Source: Microscilla marina ATCC 23134
GTDB taxonomy: Bacteria; Bacteroidota; Bacteroidia; Cytophagales; Microscillaceae
NCBI RefSeq assembly: GCF_000169175.1
Contig: NZ_AAWS01000005.1
Span: 186,001-250,000 of the forward strand
Reading direction: 5' to 3'
Length of the DNA stretch: 64,000 bases
In this document: in pieces, positions 27,710 through 38,100 of the stretch
Layout of the letters: every line of letters starts with the position of its first letter
Position numbering within the stretch: the first letter of the stretch is position 1
Made by a program: the position numbers and the translations under genes
The notes under the pieces: generated by a model
What the model saw: the letters and a program-made list of their open reading frames with translations, nothing else
Told to the model about the DNA's origin: nothing
Databases searched by the model: none

Positions 27710-27856
27710 ATGAAATTTTTAAATGCAACATTCCAAAAGCCCACTTTCCCAAATTTTGGCATAGTATACCAGACGCAACAAGCGCCAGGAGGTGAGGGGA
27801 GTACCTCTGATGATGAAGCTGGTGAAGATGAAAAACCAACGGATGACCGCGACTAA
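27710..27856 (+). CDS. Small acidic peptide gene (48 aa)
   Basis: Reads MKFLNATFQK through to ...PTDDRD: 48 codons, then TAA. The first half is aromatic and polar; a GG site (QAPGGEG, about 26-31) divides it from a strongly acidic tail with D/E in about half of the positions. It is too short for standard gene finders. Support comes from an ATG start, position between divergent genes, and a hairpin directly downstream (27882-27924). The N-terminal stretch followed by GG resembles the leader/core layout of small secreted or processed peptides in Bacteroidota, but no family was recognised. The neighbouring CHAT protease makes a protease substrate a tempting idea; this is speculation. Confidence 0.5.
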   Translation: MKFLNATFQKPTFPNFGIVYQTQQAPGGEGSTSDDEAGEDEKPTDDRD

Positions 27857-27881
27857 GGCAACCTTGGAATGAGATGATGAT

Positions 27882-27924
27882 AGGCAATGGGTACTTTCTT
27901 AGGTATAGAAAGGGCTCATTGCCT
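27882..27924 (+). terminator. Hairpin after the small peptide gene; attenuator or weak terminator
   Basis: aggcaatg pairs with cattgcct across a 27-nt loop. No T tract follows, so full termination is doubtful; partial read-through into the TPR kinase gene is possible. Confidence 0.45.
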
Positions 27925-28044
27925 CCTTAAGTGCACAAAACCAGGAAAACAGTGAAACAAACAATTTCTTTTTTACAGAAAAAAAATGAATTTGAGGTGT
28001 TTAAAATATTTTGCTCACCTTTCAAACTCAATCCTTATACCACC

Positions 28045-30219
28045 ATGACACAGCTATTTTATACTTGGGCGCTCCACCTACTGCTTGCCTCTGCCTGCCT
28101 TGCCCAAACCAAAACCCAACTCAAAACGATTGACAGTCTTAAGGCACGGGTGGTTCAAGCTAACTTGCCTGATACGGCAAAAGTAGATGACTTGAACGAG
28201 CTTGCCTGGCTGCACCGCAACTTTGACAATAAAGCTGCTTTAGGCTATGCTACCCAAGCCAAAGTACTTGCCCAACAAGTTGAGTATAAATCAGGGCTTG
28301 CTACCGCTTATAATCGTTTGGGGGTGATGCACAAGAACAAGGGAGAGTATGAGCCAGCGCTAAAATATTACAGTGAGGCGCTTGACATTGAAAGTGCCTT
28401 ACAGCATAATTATGGAGTTGCTCGCTCTTATAACCAAATAGGCTTGGCCTGGCTCCAACAAAAGGAATATAAAAAAGCATTAAAATACTTTCAGAGAAGC
28501 CTCCAGTTTTTGAAAAAAAGTAAAAAAGCTGAAAAATCAAATCTGGCGATTCGCAAGGTTAATATGGCAATTTGTTATAAAAATATCGGGAATACTCCTT
28601 CTGCTATTCAGCTCTATTTGCAAGCTATAGATATATACAAACAAAATACTAAAAAGAGAAGGCTTAATCGTTTGGCGAAGTGTTATTTAGGTTTGGGTGG
28701 TTTATACCAAAAAACAAATCATTTCAAAACAGCCAGAACATATACCTTGAAAGCAGTAGGTATTTTTGAAAAAAGGCGAAATAAGAGGCTTTTAATCAAA
28801 ACTTATAATCAATTAGGGGTTTTGCACTACAAAGTAGGTGACTATGAAAGAGCCCTGAGGTATTATTACCAAAACTTGCACTTACGAGAAAAGTTAGGCT
28901 CTACCCAAAATATTCAAGGGGTATATAATAATATGGGTTTAACCTATTTACAGTTAGCCAGCGTAGACAGTGCCCAATATTTTATAAAAAAAAGCCTTAC
29001 GCTTTCGCTTGAAAAAAATGATTTACAGACCCTTGCTCAAGCGTACAACAACCAAGGTTTGGCATTGACCAAGGTCAAAAAATACATAAATGCTACCGAG
29101 TATTTTACTAAAGCATTGCAGTTTTCGGAGAAGGTGGGAGATAAGGCAAACCGTCAGGATGCATTAGAAAACCTCAGCAACGCCTACGCCAAAATGGAAC
29201 AGTACGACAACGCCTTCCAATACTTTGATCAATATAAAAATGCGCGCGATTCGTTAGAAACCAACTTTCGAAAGGCAATGGATTACAAAGACAATTACGA
29301 AAAGGAAAAACATAAACGCGAATTGCTGGAGAAAGACCAAAAAATAAAAAGTGCCGAACTTGCCCACCTCAAAGAATATTCGTTTAGGCAAACCTTGGCA
29401 AACTACTTTTTGGGGGTAGGTTTGCTCTTGTTGCTCATCATTGTGTTTGCCATTGTAAAAAACTATCAGGAACGCCGCAAGGTGCACCGAAAACAACAAA
29501 AAATAGATAAATTGCTCAACGACCAAGAGTTTATTGCCTTGAGCAAAATGCTGGAAGGACAAGAAAAAGAACGCGAACGGGTAGCCCAAGACTTGCACGA
29601 TAGGTTAGGGGGGATGTTATCGGTGGTGAAAATGCAATTTACTGCCTTGAGCCAGTCGGTAGATTGGGTACAGCCCGAACACGAGCAAAGGTATGACAAG
29701 GCAATGAACCTACTCGACGAAACCTGTAACTCGGTGCGCAAGGTATCGCACGATATTTCGGCGAAAGCCTTACAAAAATTTGGCTTGATTCCCGCGCTCA
29801 ACGACTTAAAATCAAACATAGAAGATACTCAAGCCTTGACCATAGAGGTGATAGATACAGGCTTTGAAAAGCAACGCCTGCCCGCCAAATACGAGGTGCA
29901 AGTATACCGCATTGTACAAGAGCTATTGGGCAATGTGCTCAAGCATGCCGATGCTCAAGAGGTAGAAATTCAACTCTATTGGAAACATAAAGAAGCCAAC
30001 TTGCACATTAGCGTAGAAGACGATGGACGGGGCTTTGATGTGGTAGAAGCTCAAACTAAAAGGGGCATTGGGCTGGCGGGGCTTGAGTCTAGAGTAAAGT
30101 TGCTCTCAGGAACACACAGCATAGACTCTAGCCTGGGCAAGGGCACGGCAGTGATGCTGGACATTCCTGTATCATTTGAAACCAACGAAATAGAAGAAAC
30201 CAAGCAACCAAAAAAGTAA
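28045..30219 (+). CDS. TPR-containing sensor histidine kinase (NarL/HisKA_3 type)
   Basis: 724 aa from ATG 28045; a GTG 38 codons upstream is open but ATG 28045 directly precedes a signal peptide (ending ACLAQ). The periplasmic part holds about seven tetratricopeptide repeats (for example YNRLGVMHKNKGEYEPALKY and YNNMGLTYLQLA). One transmembrane helix (YFLGVGLLLLLIIVFAIV) follows, then a coiled linker. The kinase has a HisKA_3 box with phospho-acceptor His in AQDLHDRLGG and an HATPase domain (ELLGNVLKHA, DDGRGFD, GIGLAGLESR). It pairs with the LuxR-type regulator 6 bp downstream. Signal and target genes are unknown; it is the nearest candidate controller of the CHAT locus. Confidence 0.92.
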   Translation: MTQLFYTWALHLLLASACLAQTKTQLKTIDSLKARVVQANLPDTAKVDDLNELAWLHRNFDNKAALGYATQAKVLAQQVEYKSGLATAYNRLGVMHKNKGEYEPALKYYSEALDIESALQHNYGVARSYNQIGLAWLQQKEYKKALKYFQRSLQFLKKSKKAEKSNLAIRKVNMAICYKNIGNTPSAIQLYLQAIDIYKQNTKKRRLNRLAKCYLGLGGLYQKTNHFKTARTYTLKAVGIFEKRRNKRLLIKTYNQLGVLHYKVGDYERALRYYYQNLHLREKLGSTQNIQGVYNNMGLTYLQLASVDSAQYFIKKSLTLSLEKNDLQTLAQAYNNQGLALTKVKKYINATEYFTKALQFSEKVGDKANRQDALENLSNAYAKMEQYDNAFQYFDQYKNARDSLETNFRKAMDYKDNYEKEKHKRELLEKDQKIKSAELAHLKEYSFRQTLANYFLGVGLLLLLIIVFAIVKNYQERRKVHRKQQKIDKLLNDQEFIALSKMLEGQEKERERVAQDLHDRLGGMLSVVKMQFTALSQSVDWVQPEHEQRYDKAMNLLDETCNSVRKVSHDISAKALQKFGLIPALNDLKSNIEDTQALTIEVIDTGFEKQRLPAKYEVQVYRIVQELLGNVLKHADAQEVEIQLYWKHKEANLHISVEDDGRGFDVVEAQTKRGIGLAGLESRVKLLSGTHSIDSSLGKGTAVMLDIPVSFETNEIEETKQPKK

Positions 30220-30225
30220 ACCATT

Positions 30226-30885
30226 ATGCAAGACAAAGAAAAAATTAAAGTAATTATTGCTGACGACCACCACATGGTATTGGAGGGGCTAGAGGCGTTG
30301 ATTAAAGTAACCAATGACATAGAAGTAATAGGGCTTGCCTATAACGGGCACCACGCTTTTAAACTATTGGAACTGAATCAACTAGATGTAGACATTGCGG
30401 TGTTAGACGTAGACATGCCTGTACAGGATGGCTTAGAAACTACCCGGAAGATCAGGACTGAATATCCTAACATCAAGGTGTTGATTTTGACCATGCACAA
30501 CAACGAGTCTTACATCAAAGAAATCATTGCGGCGGGTGCTTCGGGTTATATTCTTAAAAATAGAGGTGCTAGTGAACTAGTTAACGCTATTCGCACCATT
30601 TATGCGGGCGAAGAGTATTTTAGCAAAGCCGTGACCGATACCCTCATTAAGAGTATTCAAGAGAGTAAAAAAGCCAAGCCAAACCCTCAGGTAAAATTGA
30701 CCAAAAGAGAAAAGGAAGTACTTGCCTTGATAGGCAAAGGAATGACTACGAAGGAAATAAGTAAGCAATTGTTTATTGCTGACACTACAGTAGAAACCCA
30801 CCGCCGAAACCTGATAGATAAGCTAGAGGTGAAAAACAGCAAAGAGTTGATTTTGTATGTGGCAAAAAACAAAGAGAGCAAATAA
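30226..30885 (+). CDS. NarL/FixJ-family response regulator
   Basis: 219 aa. A receiver (about 5-125) has acidic pocket ADDHH, phospho-acceptor Asp in VLDVDMP, and the ILKNRGA lysine region. A LuxR-type helix-turn-helix spans about 150-210 (LTKREKEVLALIGKGMTTKE, TVETHRRNLIDKL). It starts 6 bp after the TPR kinase stop, so the two are an operon and a cognate pair. Confidence 0.94.
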   Translation: MQDKEKIKVIIADDHHMVLEGLEALIKVTNDIEVIGLAYNGHHAFKLLELNQLDVDIAVLDVDMPVQDGLETTRKIRTEYPNIKVLILTMHNNESYIKEIIAAGASGYILKNRGASELVNAIRTIYAGEEYFSKAVTDTLIKSIQESKKAKPNPQVKLTKREKEVLALIGKGMTTKEISKQLFIADTTVETHRRNLIDKLEVKNSKELILYVAKNKESK

Positions 30886-31767
30886 TAAGGTAGGCCATGA
30901 CACAACAAACCTAGGCGTTGTTGGTGGGTATTCATCGATACCATCCCAGCAGCGAAGACGTAACCACTCTGAGAGGTTGCGCAAACAATGTAAATGCCAT
31001 GAAAGACTATTTTTATCGGCAGCAAGCCAACGCAACCAATATTCATTGAGCAAGCCTTTGATCGATAAAGAGAGAAGTAGGGGAGAGCGAGGGGTCTATT
31101 GATAAGGGCTTGTTTAATTTCATAGCGCTCTGTGGTTAAAGCGGCCATTTAGAGTTTGTTTAAAATTAGCCGAAAAAACTACCCCGAAGACAAGTTTGGA
31201 GAGCCCTGTTTCACCTTCTAAAAACAATATTTAAACTGATTTTGAAGGAACCAACCGAACTACAGCAAAGGTTTGGGTTCTTTTTTTTATCCATCTACCA
31301 ATTCTTAATTGATTGATCTCTGGCAAAGTCACTATGATCGTTACATTTCGGAGTCATTTCCTTAAGAATGTTTTGCCAAAAAGAGCAGGCACGTTTTCTG
31401 AAATATGAAGTAGTTGTGATTAAATTTCCGATTTGTTTTTTGTCAATTTTCTTACTTGAGCAGACAAATATCAACAAGTTGTATATAGCAACTTTTGTAA
31501 ACATCAGAAGTTTAAATTATTGACTGTCAGCAGTAAGTAAGGTAAACATTTGATTTTTTCTCTGAAAATGTTTTTTACCTGTTTTTTAGCCAAAAAGATA
31601 CCTTAAGTGCCCTTTGAGGGCTATTTGAGTACCATTTTGGAAATCATACATGGAAATGCCTACAATTATGCTTGCTTGTTTACTTTTTGTTTACTTGGTA
31701 TTTGGGCAGTTGCTTCCTGTTTACCGTTGTGGTTAGCAAAATATTACTAAACCAAAAGTTTATCAAG
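30886..31767. other. Intergenic region with a terminator
   Basis: About 880 bp. Reading frames here are shadows or short and lack motifs. A terminator lies at 31246-31289. The rest, up to the GH18 start, presumably carries its promoter. Confidence 0.5.
31246..31289 (+). terminator. Intrinsic terminator
   Basis: ggaaccaacc pairs imperfectly with ggtttgggttc and is followed by eight T. It lies about 360 bp after the response-regulator stop. Confidence 0.65.
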
Positions 31768-34338
31768 ATGCATAAAATCAAATGGACCTATCGGTACTTG
31801 ATGCTTGCGATACTTGCTGTATTGCCCTATTTATTAACTGCGCAAAATGTGACCGATCAACGGCAGCATTGCAATGGTATACCTGTATGGAGCGCGTCTC
31901 AGGTATATTCTGCAGCTGGCAATGTGGTGACTTATCAAGGTAAAAAGTACCGCAACAAATGGTGGACAAAAAACGAAAGCCCAACTAAATCAATGAACGC
32001 CAACCCCTGGCAGTATCTAGGCGACTGTGCAGCCGGGGCATTGGCGATTGTAGAGCCAACCGCCAATACCTTAGTGGCCACAGGTAGCACCGTGGGCATC
32101 AAAGCATTGGTTTCGGGGGCTTCGGTCAACGTAGCCAGGGTAGAATTCTATGTAGGAAACCAAAAACTGGGACAAGACCTCAGTGCTCCTTATACCTTTG
32201 TGTGGCAAAACGCCTCCCAAGGCACACATAACCTGGTGGTCAAGGCTTACGGATCAGATAATACCGAGCTGGGGCGAGATCAAATAAGTATAAAAGTAGC
32301 CGACAATACCCAAGGCGACTGTTGGGGAATACCTGCCTGGAGTGCTACTCAAGTATATGCAAAACCAGGCAATGTGGTGGCTTACCAAGGCAAAAAATAC
32401 CGCAACAAATGGTGGACAAGAAACGAGCGTCCAGCGGGTACAGATGGCAATCCGTGGGAGTTGTTGGGCGATTGTGGGGGAGGTAGTGGCAATGTACCGC
32501 CTACTGTAGGCTTTACCCAACCTGCCAATAACAGCCAATTTCGCGATGGTCAATCTATCGATTTACGAGCCACTGCTCAAGACTCAGATGGTCAGGTAAC
32601 CAGTGTAAAATTTTATGCCAACAACACCCTCTTGGGTGAAGCGACCAGCGCCCCTTACGCATTTGCCTGGAACGGAGCCTTGGCAGGCCAGTATCAATTG
32701 ACTGCAATAGCCCAGGACAATGATGGGGCAACTACCACTTCGGCCGCCATTACGGTATCGGTAGTGAGTGGGCAACCCCCAGCCGTAAGCATTACCTCGC
32801 CTAACAGTGGCAGTCAGTTTGCCCAAAATACCGCCATTACGATTAAAGCCAATGCCTCTGACGCAGATGGTACAGTGACGAAAGTAGCGTTTTATGCCAA
32901 CGGTCAAAAGTTGGGCGAAGCCACCAACGCTCCTTACCAGTTTACCTGGAACAATGCCCCGGCAGGACAACACCAGCTGACGGCAATAGCCACCGACAAC
33001 GAAGGAAAAACAACGACCTCGGCCACAGTATGGATACAAGTGGGCAATAGCACGCCTAACCCGGCATTGCCCAAACATTTGGTGGTAGGTTACTGGCATA
33101 ATTGGAACTTGTGGTCAGCGCCTTACATGCCCCTTCAGGAGGTACCCGTGGGCTATAATGTAATATGTGTGGCTTTTGCCATACCTGTATCACACACAGA
33201 TATGACGATGACTTTTGCCCCGGCGCAAGTGTCTAAAGCAGCCTTTATTGCCGATATCAAGGCAACCCAGCAAAGAGGCACCAAAGTGCTTATCTCTATA
33301 GGAGGAGCCACTGCCCCTATAGAACTCAAAACTGAAGCCGATCGCCAAAAATTTATTACGTCTATGCGTACCATCATTACTGAATATGGTTTTGATGGAA
33401 TGGACATAGATGTAGAAGGTTCTTCAGTGATTTTGGATCCAGGTGATACCGATTTCACCCAGCCTACCACGCCCAAGGTCAAAAACCTGATTTCGGCCAC
33501 CCGCACTTTGTGCAATGAGTTTGGCGATGATTTTATTTTGAGTGCGGCTCCTGAGGTGCAATATTTACAAGGAGGTTTTGCCAACTATGGAGGAGCTTTT
33601 GGGGGCTACCTGCCTGTGATACACGGGCTAAGAGACAAGCTTACTTATGTTCACCCACAGTTGTATAACACAGGAACTCAGTTTGGACCTGACAATCAAA
33701 TTTATGCCCAGTCTACGGCAGATTTTGCGGTGGCAATGAGCGAAATGTTGTTGAGAGGTTTTCCGGTAGGACGAAACACCAATGCGATGTTTCCCCCACT
33801 GCGTCAAGACCAAGTAGCTATAGGTTTGCCCGCAAAGCCTGAAGCGGCTCCTGCAGGTGGTTATTTGGCACCCGCCAAAGTACATCAAGCGCTCGATTAC
33901 TTAATGAAAGGCACCTCTTTTGGTGGCAGGTACACGTTGCAAAATGCCAGTGGCTATCCTGATTTTAGGGGAGTAATGACCTGGTCGGTCAATTGGGACA
34001 AAACCAATGCTTATGAGTTTGTGAATAACCATGCGCCTTATTTTAACTCTAAAACCAAAGGGGGTAAAAAATCGACAATGCTTCAACTCAAGAGTTACCC
34101 TAACCCTATGAAGTCAGCCACTACCTTGAGCGTAAATACCCATTATACATCCAATACTACTATATTGGTTTTTAATCGTCAAGGCAATGTAGTCAAGCAG
34201 TTGTGTCAGAATAAGCAACTTGCCAAAGGGCAGCACAGTTTTTATATCAACCTGGAAGGGCTCCCCGATGGAGTATATTATTGTACTGCCATTCAGGAAG
34301 GTAAAACGGTACAATCGGTGAAAATTATTAAAAAATAG
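31768..34338 (+). CDS. T9SS-exported GH18 chitinase-like enzyme with two CBM5/12 and three Ig-like domains
   Basis: 856 aa from ATG 31768 (the upstream 32 codons are open but the signal peptide begins MHKIKWTYRY and ends TAQ). Two chitin-binding CBM5/12 modules (about 35-90 and 190-240) share VYxxxGNVVxYQGKKYRNKWWT. Three Big_9-type bacterial Ig domains occupy about 95-180, 245-335 and 340-430. The GH18 catalytic domain spans about 440-750 with the signature DGMDIDVEG containing the acid/base Glu, preceded by LISIGGA. The last about 80 residues are a T9SS type A sorting domain (SYPNPMKSATTLS, LPDGVYY). It is probably a secreted or surface chitinase. A terminator follows at 34370. Confidence 0.95.
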   Translation: MHKIKWTYRYLMLAILAVLPYLLTAQNVTDQRQHCNGIPVWSASQVYSAAGNVVTYQGKKYRNKWWTKNESPTKSMNANPWQYLGDCAAGALAIVEPTANTLVATGSTVGIKALVSGASVNVARVEFYVGNQKLGQDLSAPYTFVWQNASQGTHNLVVKAYGSDNTELGRDQISIKVADNTQGDCWGIPAWSATQVYAKPGNVVAYQGKKYRNKWWTRNERPAGTDGNPWELLGDCGGGSGNVPPTVGFTQPANNSQFRDGQSIDLRATAQDSDGQVTSVKFYANNTLLGEATSAPYAFAWNGALAGQYQLTAIAQDNDGATTTSAAITVSVVSGQPPAVSITSPNSGSQFAQNTAITIKANASDADGTVTKVAFYANGQKLGEATNAPYQFTWNNAPAGQHQLTAIATDNEGKTTTSATVWIQVGNSTPNPALPKHLVVGYWHNWNLWSAPYMPLQEVPVGYNVICVAFAIPVSHTDMTMTFAPAQVSKAAFIADIKATQQRGTKVLISIGGATAPIELKTEADRQKFITSMRTIITEYGFDGMDIDVEGSSVILDPGDTDFTQPTTPKVKNLISATRTLCNEFGDDFILSAAPEVQYLQGGFANYGGAFGGYLPVIHGLRDKLTYVHPQLYNTGTQFGPDNQIYAQSTADFAVAMSEMLLRGFPVGRNTNAMFPPLRQDQVAIGLPAKPEAAPAGGYLAPAKVHQALDYLMKGTSFGGRYTLQNASGYPDFRGVMTWSVNWDKTNAYEFVNNHAPYFNSKTKGGKKSTMLQLKSYPNPMKSATTLSVNTHYTSNTTILVFNRQGNVVKQLCQNKQLAKGQHSFYINLEGLPDGVYYCTAIQEGKTVQSVKIIKK

Positions 34339-34369
34339 CTGTAGGTAAAGCGCTTTGATAGTATAAAAA

Positions 34370-34406
34370 AAGGGTTGACATCATCGAGTATGTCAACCCT
34401 TTTTTA
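34370..34406 (+). terminator. Intrinsic terminator after the GH18 gene
   Basis: aagggttgacat pairs with atgtcaaccctt across a 10-nt loop and is followed by a T run. Confidence 0.9.
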
Positions 34407-34491
34407 CTTTTTATGTTAAAATTAAGTGGGCAGATTTGCTTTCTCAATGCTTAGGGTAGCTCGCCCATTCTCTGTCAGCTACAAGGCTGTT

Positions 34492-35025
34492 TTAGTCGCC
34501 ATAATCTACAGTAACCGTTACTATAGAAGGAACAATCATTGCCGACGGAAACTCTCTCTTAAGTCTTTTGAAGACTTTTACATACTCATATTTTTCCAGA
34601 AAATCGCCCACCTTAATACGATAAGTAGGAGACTTGTACTCCATGTAAGGGCGCAAGTGTGGGAATATTTCATAAGAACGACGACGTGCTTTAGCAGCCA
34701 TTGCTTTGCTGCGTCCACGGTATATCTGAATACGGTAACCCTCGTACCGCTCGCGGTGAATACCAAACTTTTTAGATATAGGATTGTCCAGGATAGCATT
34801 TAAAGCTTCGGTGATGTAAAATTTAAAATCAGTAGCATTCATTTCCATTGGCACATTGATAACCAATCCTTTACCATCAAATTTTTCAATAGAATAGTCG
34901 TACTTAAGCCTTTTCGCCGAAAGGTTTTCTTTTACATCTTTTTTCGTTTGTGGCACACCTTTAGGTGTACAACTCGCCAGCCACATCAACATGGCAAACA
35001 TTCCAAAAGTAGTAATTCTCTTCAT
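34492..35025 (-). CDS. SPOR-domain lipoprotein
   Basis: 177 aa from ATG 35025; a further 60 codons are open upstream but they overlap the secA intergenic region and lack a signal sequence. Residues 1-18 plus LASC (C19) form a lipoprotein signal. Residues about 105-177 fit a SPOR domain (GYRIQIYRGRSKAMAAKARR, YRIKVGDFLEKYEYVKVFKR), which binds denuded peptidoglycan glycan strands in proteins linked to division or envelope maintenance. It is about 160 bp downstream of secA in the same direction and may share its transcript. Confidence 0.85.
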   Translation of the reverse strand: MKRITTFGMFAMLMWLASCTPKGVPQTKKDVKENLSAKRLKYDYSIEKFDGKGLVINVPMEMNATDFKFYITEALNAILDNPISKKFGIHRERYEGYRIQIYRGRSKAMAAKARRRSYEIFPHLRPYMEYKSPTYRIKVGDFLEKYEYVKVFKRLKREFPSAMIVPSIVTVTVDYGD

Positions 35026-35183
35026 AGGTGTATAGTTGATTAATTTTCTTGTATGCACTGAAGCTGCCTGTTGGTATCTGTCGATACATAGTTCCAGTTT
35101 TTTTATTAGTGTAGGTTTGGTTATAAAAAGTAAACACCAAAGCCTAAAAAAACTTCGGTGTTTACCTTGGGTTGTTGATTGGC

Positions 35184-38100
35184 TTATTGTTCTATAAGCA
35201 CACATTTATTGTTTCTAAAATCATCCTCTACAGTTTTAAACTTCACGTCTTTCTTCACGGTACCATCTGTATATTGTACGGTTACCTTAGAGTTACGCGA
35301 AGGCAACTTGTCTGCTTTGACTGGTTCCTGGCGTTCTTGTGGCATTTCGCCGAGGTCTAGCCCAGCACCACTTGCTGAGAAACCCGCTGCATCTTCTTTG
35401 TTTTCGTTAAAACGACGCTTTTTTCTGCGGTCTTTGCGGGTTGATTGTTTAATTTCAACATCGCCTTCTTCTTCTTCCATGATGGCTATCTGAGCTGCCA
35501 TAAGCGCAGTACCAATCTCTTGATCTACCTTGTGTACCAAGTGCTCAAACAAACTAAAGGCTTCCTGTTTGTATACTACTATAGGATCTTTTTGCTCATA
35601 CACTGCGTTTTGTACCGACTGTTTCATGTCATCCATATCGCGCAGGTGTTCTTTCCATTGCTGGTCGATGGCCATCAAGGTATGAATTTTTTCTACCTCA
35701 TTGATGATATGTTCAGCACCAGTATCGTAAGCTTTCTTAAGATTAAACGGTACGCTAATAGCCGTGTGGTTGCCATCGGTCGTAAAAGGAATTAGATCGG
35801 TAATTTCGTGTGCGTTGGCCTTATAAGCTTCGTAACGTTCAGTCAACACTGGCAAAATAATCTCCTTGATCTGTTTGTTCTTGTCTTGGTAAAACTTGTA
35901 AGCCTCCTGAAACAATCGGTTACCCAAATCCGGAGCTGTTTCTAACTCTTCTTGAGTAATGCTTGTATCAAAACTCAAGCTACCAATGACATCCATTTTA
36001 AAGTTTTCGTACCTGTCGCCTGAGCCTTGATAAGCTTGTGCAATGCTTGCCGAAAAATCATACAAAGTATTCAGAGTATCCAACTCAAGACGGTCGCCAT
36101 ACAAGGCATTGCGACGACGACTGTAGATAAACTTACGTTGTTCGTTCATTACATCATCGTATTCAAGCAAGCGCTTACGTTGGGCAAAGTTGTTTTCCTC
36201 TACCTTCTTTTGGGCACGTTCTATCGACTTGGTCACCATAGAGTGTTGAATCACTTCTCCTTCTTTTAAGCCCATTCGGTCCATAATTTTGGCAATACGA
36301 TCTGAACCAAACAAACGCATAAGGTTGTCTTCCAAGCTTACAAAAAACTGAGAGCTACCAGGGTCTCCCTGACGACCCGCACGTCCCCTTAACTGACGGT
36401 CTACCCGGCGAGATTCGTGACGTTCGGTACCAATAATTGCCAAACCACCCGCCGTTTTAGACTCTGGGCTAAGCTTAATATCCGTACCACGTCCTGCCAT
36501 GTTAGTGGCAATGGTTACGGTGCCTGATTGCCCGGCAAAAGCCACTACATCTGCTTCTTTCTTGTGCAGTTTTGCGTTCAATACCTGGTGGTTGATTTTA
36601 CGTAGGTTGAGCATACGACTCAATAGCTCCGAAATCTCTACCGATGTAGTACCCACCAACACTGGTTGACCTGCTTCGGTAAGCTTTACTACTTCGTCGA
36701 TTACTGCACTGAATTTCTCACGGGCAGTTTTAAACACCAAGTCATTGCGGTCATCACGGGCAATAGGACGGTTGGTAGGGATCACTACCACGTCTAGTTT
36801 ATAAATATCCCAAAACTCGCCTGCTTCAGTTTCGGCTGTACCCGTCATACCTGCCAGTTTGTGGTACATCCGGAAATAGTTTTGGAGCGTTACTGTGGCA
36901 TAAGTTTGGGTGGCATCTTCAATTTTTACGCTTTCTTTGGCTTCCAGCGCCTGGTGCAAACCATCAGAGTAACGTCGTCCTTCCATTACACGACCTGTTT
37001 GCTCATCTACAATCTTTACCTGATTGTCAACAATGATATAGTCGGTATCTTTCTCGAAAAGAGTGTATGCCTTAAGCAATTGTTGTATGCTGTGCACACG
37101 CTCTGTTTTTACACTGAACTCAGCAATTAACTCTTTTTCTTGTTTGAGTTTTTCTTCATCGCTCAATTCACGGTCATCCTTGATACGCCCAATCTCTACG
37201 GCAATATCAGGCAGAATAAAGAAGTTTTTATCTTCACTGTTACCCGTAATGTACTCAATGCCTTTGTCGGTAAGCTCTACCTGGTTGTTTTGCTCGTCTA
37301 TAGTAAAGTAAAGAGGAGCGTCTGCCTCAGGCATGTTTTTAGAGTTTTCAGCCAAATAGTAGTTTTCGGCTTTTTTCATCACTCCACGGTTACCCGTTTC
37401 TCCCAACAGTTTAATCAAAGGCTTGCTTTTGGGCAAACCACGGTAAGCCCTAAAAAGCGCAACACCAGCCTCTTTTACTTCGTTGCTATCTTCGCTTTTT
37501 ACTTTTTTTCTACCTTCATTGATAAATCCCTGAACTACTTTCTTTTGAACGTCTACCAATCGGGCAATTTTTGGTTTCAATTCGTCAAACTCGTGCTCAT
37601 CGCCTTTCTCAATAGGGCCAGAGATGATCAAAGGTGTACGGGCATCGTCAATCAAGATAGAGTCAATCTCATCTATCATGGCATAATGATGACGACGTTG
37701 TACGATCTCCTCTTTGTTATGTGACATATTGTCACGCAGATAGTCAAAGCCAAACTCATTGTTAGTACCATAAGTGATGTCAGCATTGTAGGCAGCTTGT
37801 CGTTCGGGCGAGTGGGGCTCGTATTTGTCAATACAATCAATGGTCATTCCGTGGAACTCAAACAAAGGAGCCATCCATTCGGAGTCACGCTTGGCCAGGT
37901 AGTCGTTTACAGTTACTACGTGTACTCCACGACGAGCCAAGGCGTTCAGAAAGGCAGGTAGGGTTGCCACCAACGTTTTACCTTCTCCAGTAGCCATCTC
38001 CGCAATTTTACCCTGGTGTAGTACTACCCCACCTACCAACTGCACATCGTAGTGTACCATGTCCCAGGTAATTTCATTGCCTGCAGCCATCCATTGGTTA

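Noticed and set aside
30687..31148. Minus-strand ORFs overlapping the response regulator end
   Set aside because: Shadow frames of the LuxR domain extended into non-coding DNA.
31295..31504. 69-codon minus-strand ORF
   Set aside because: No features; it sits in an AT-rich gap between units.
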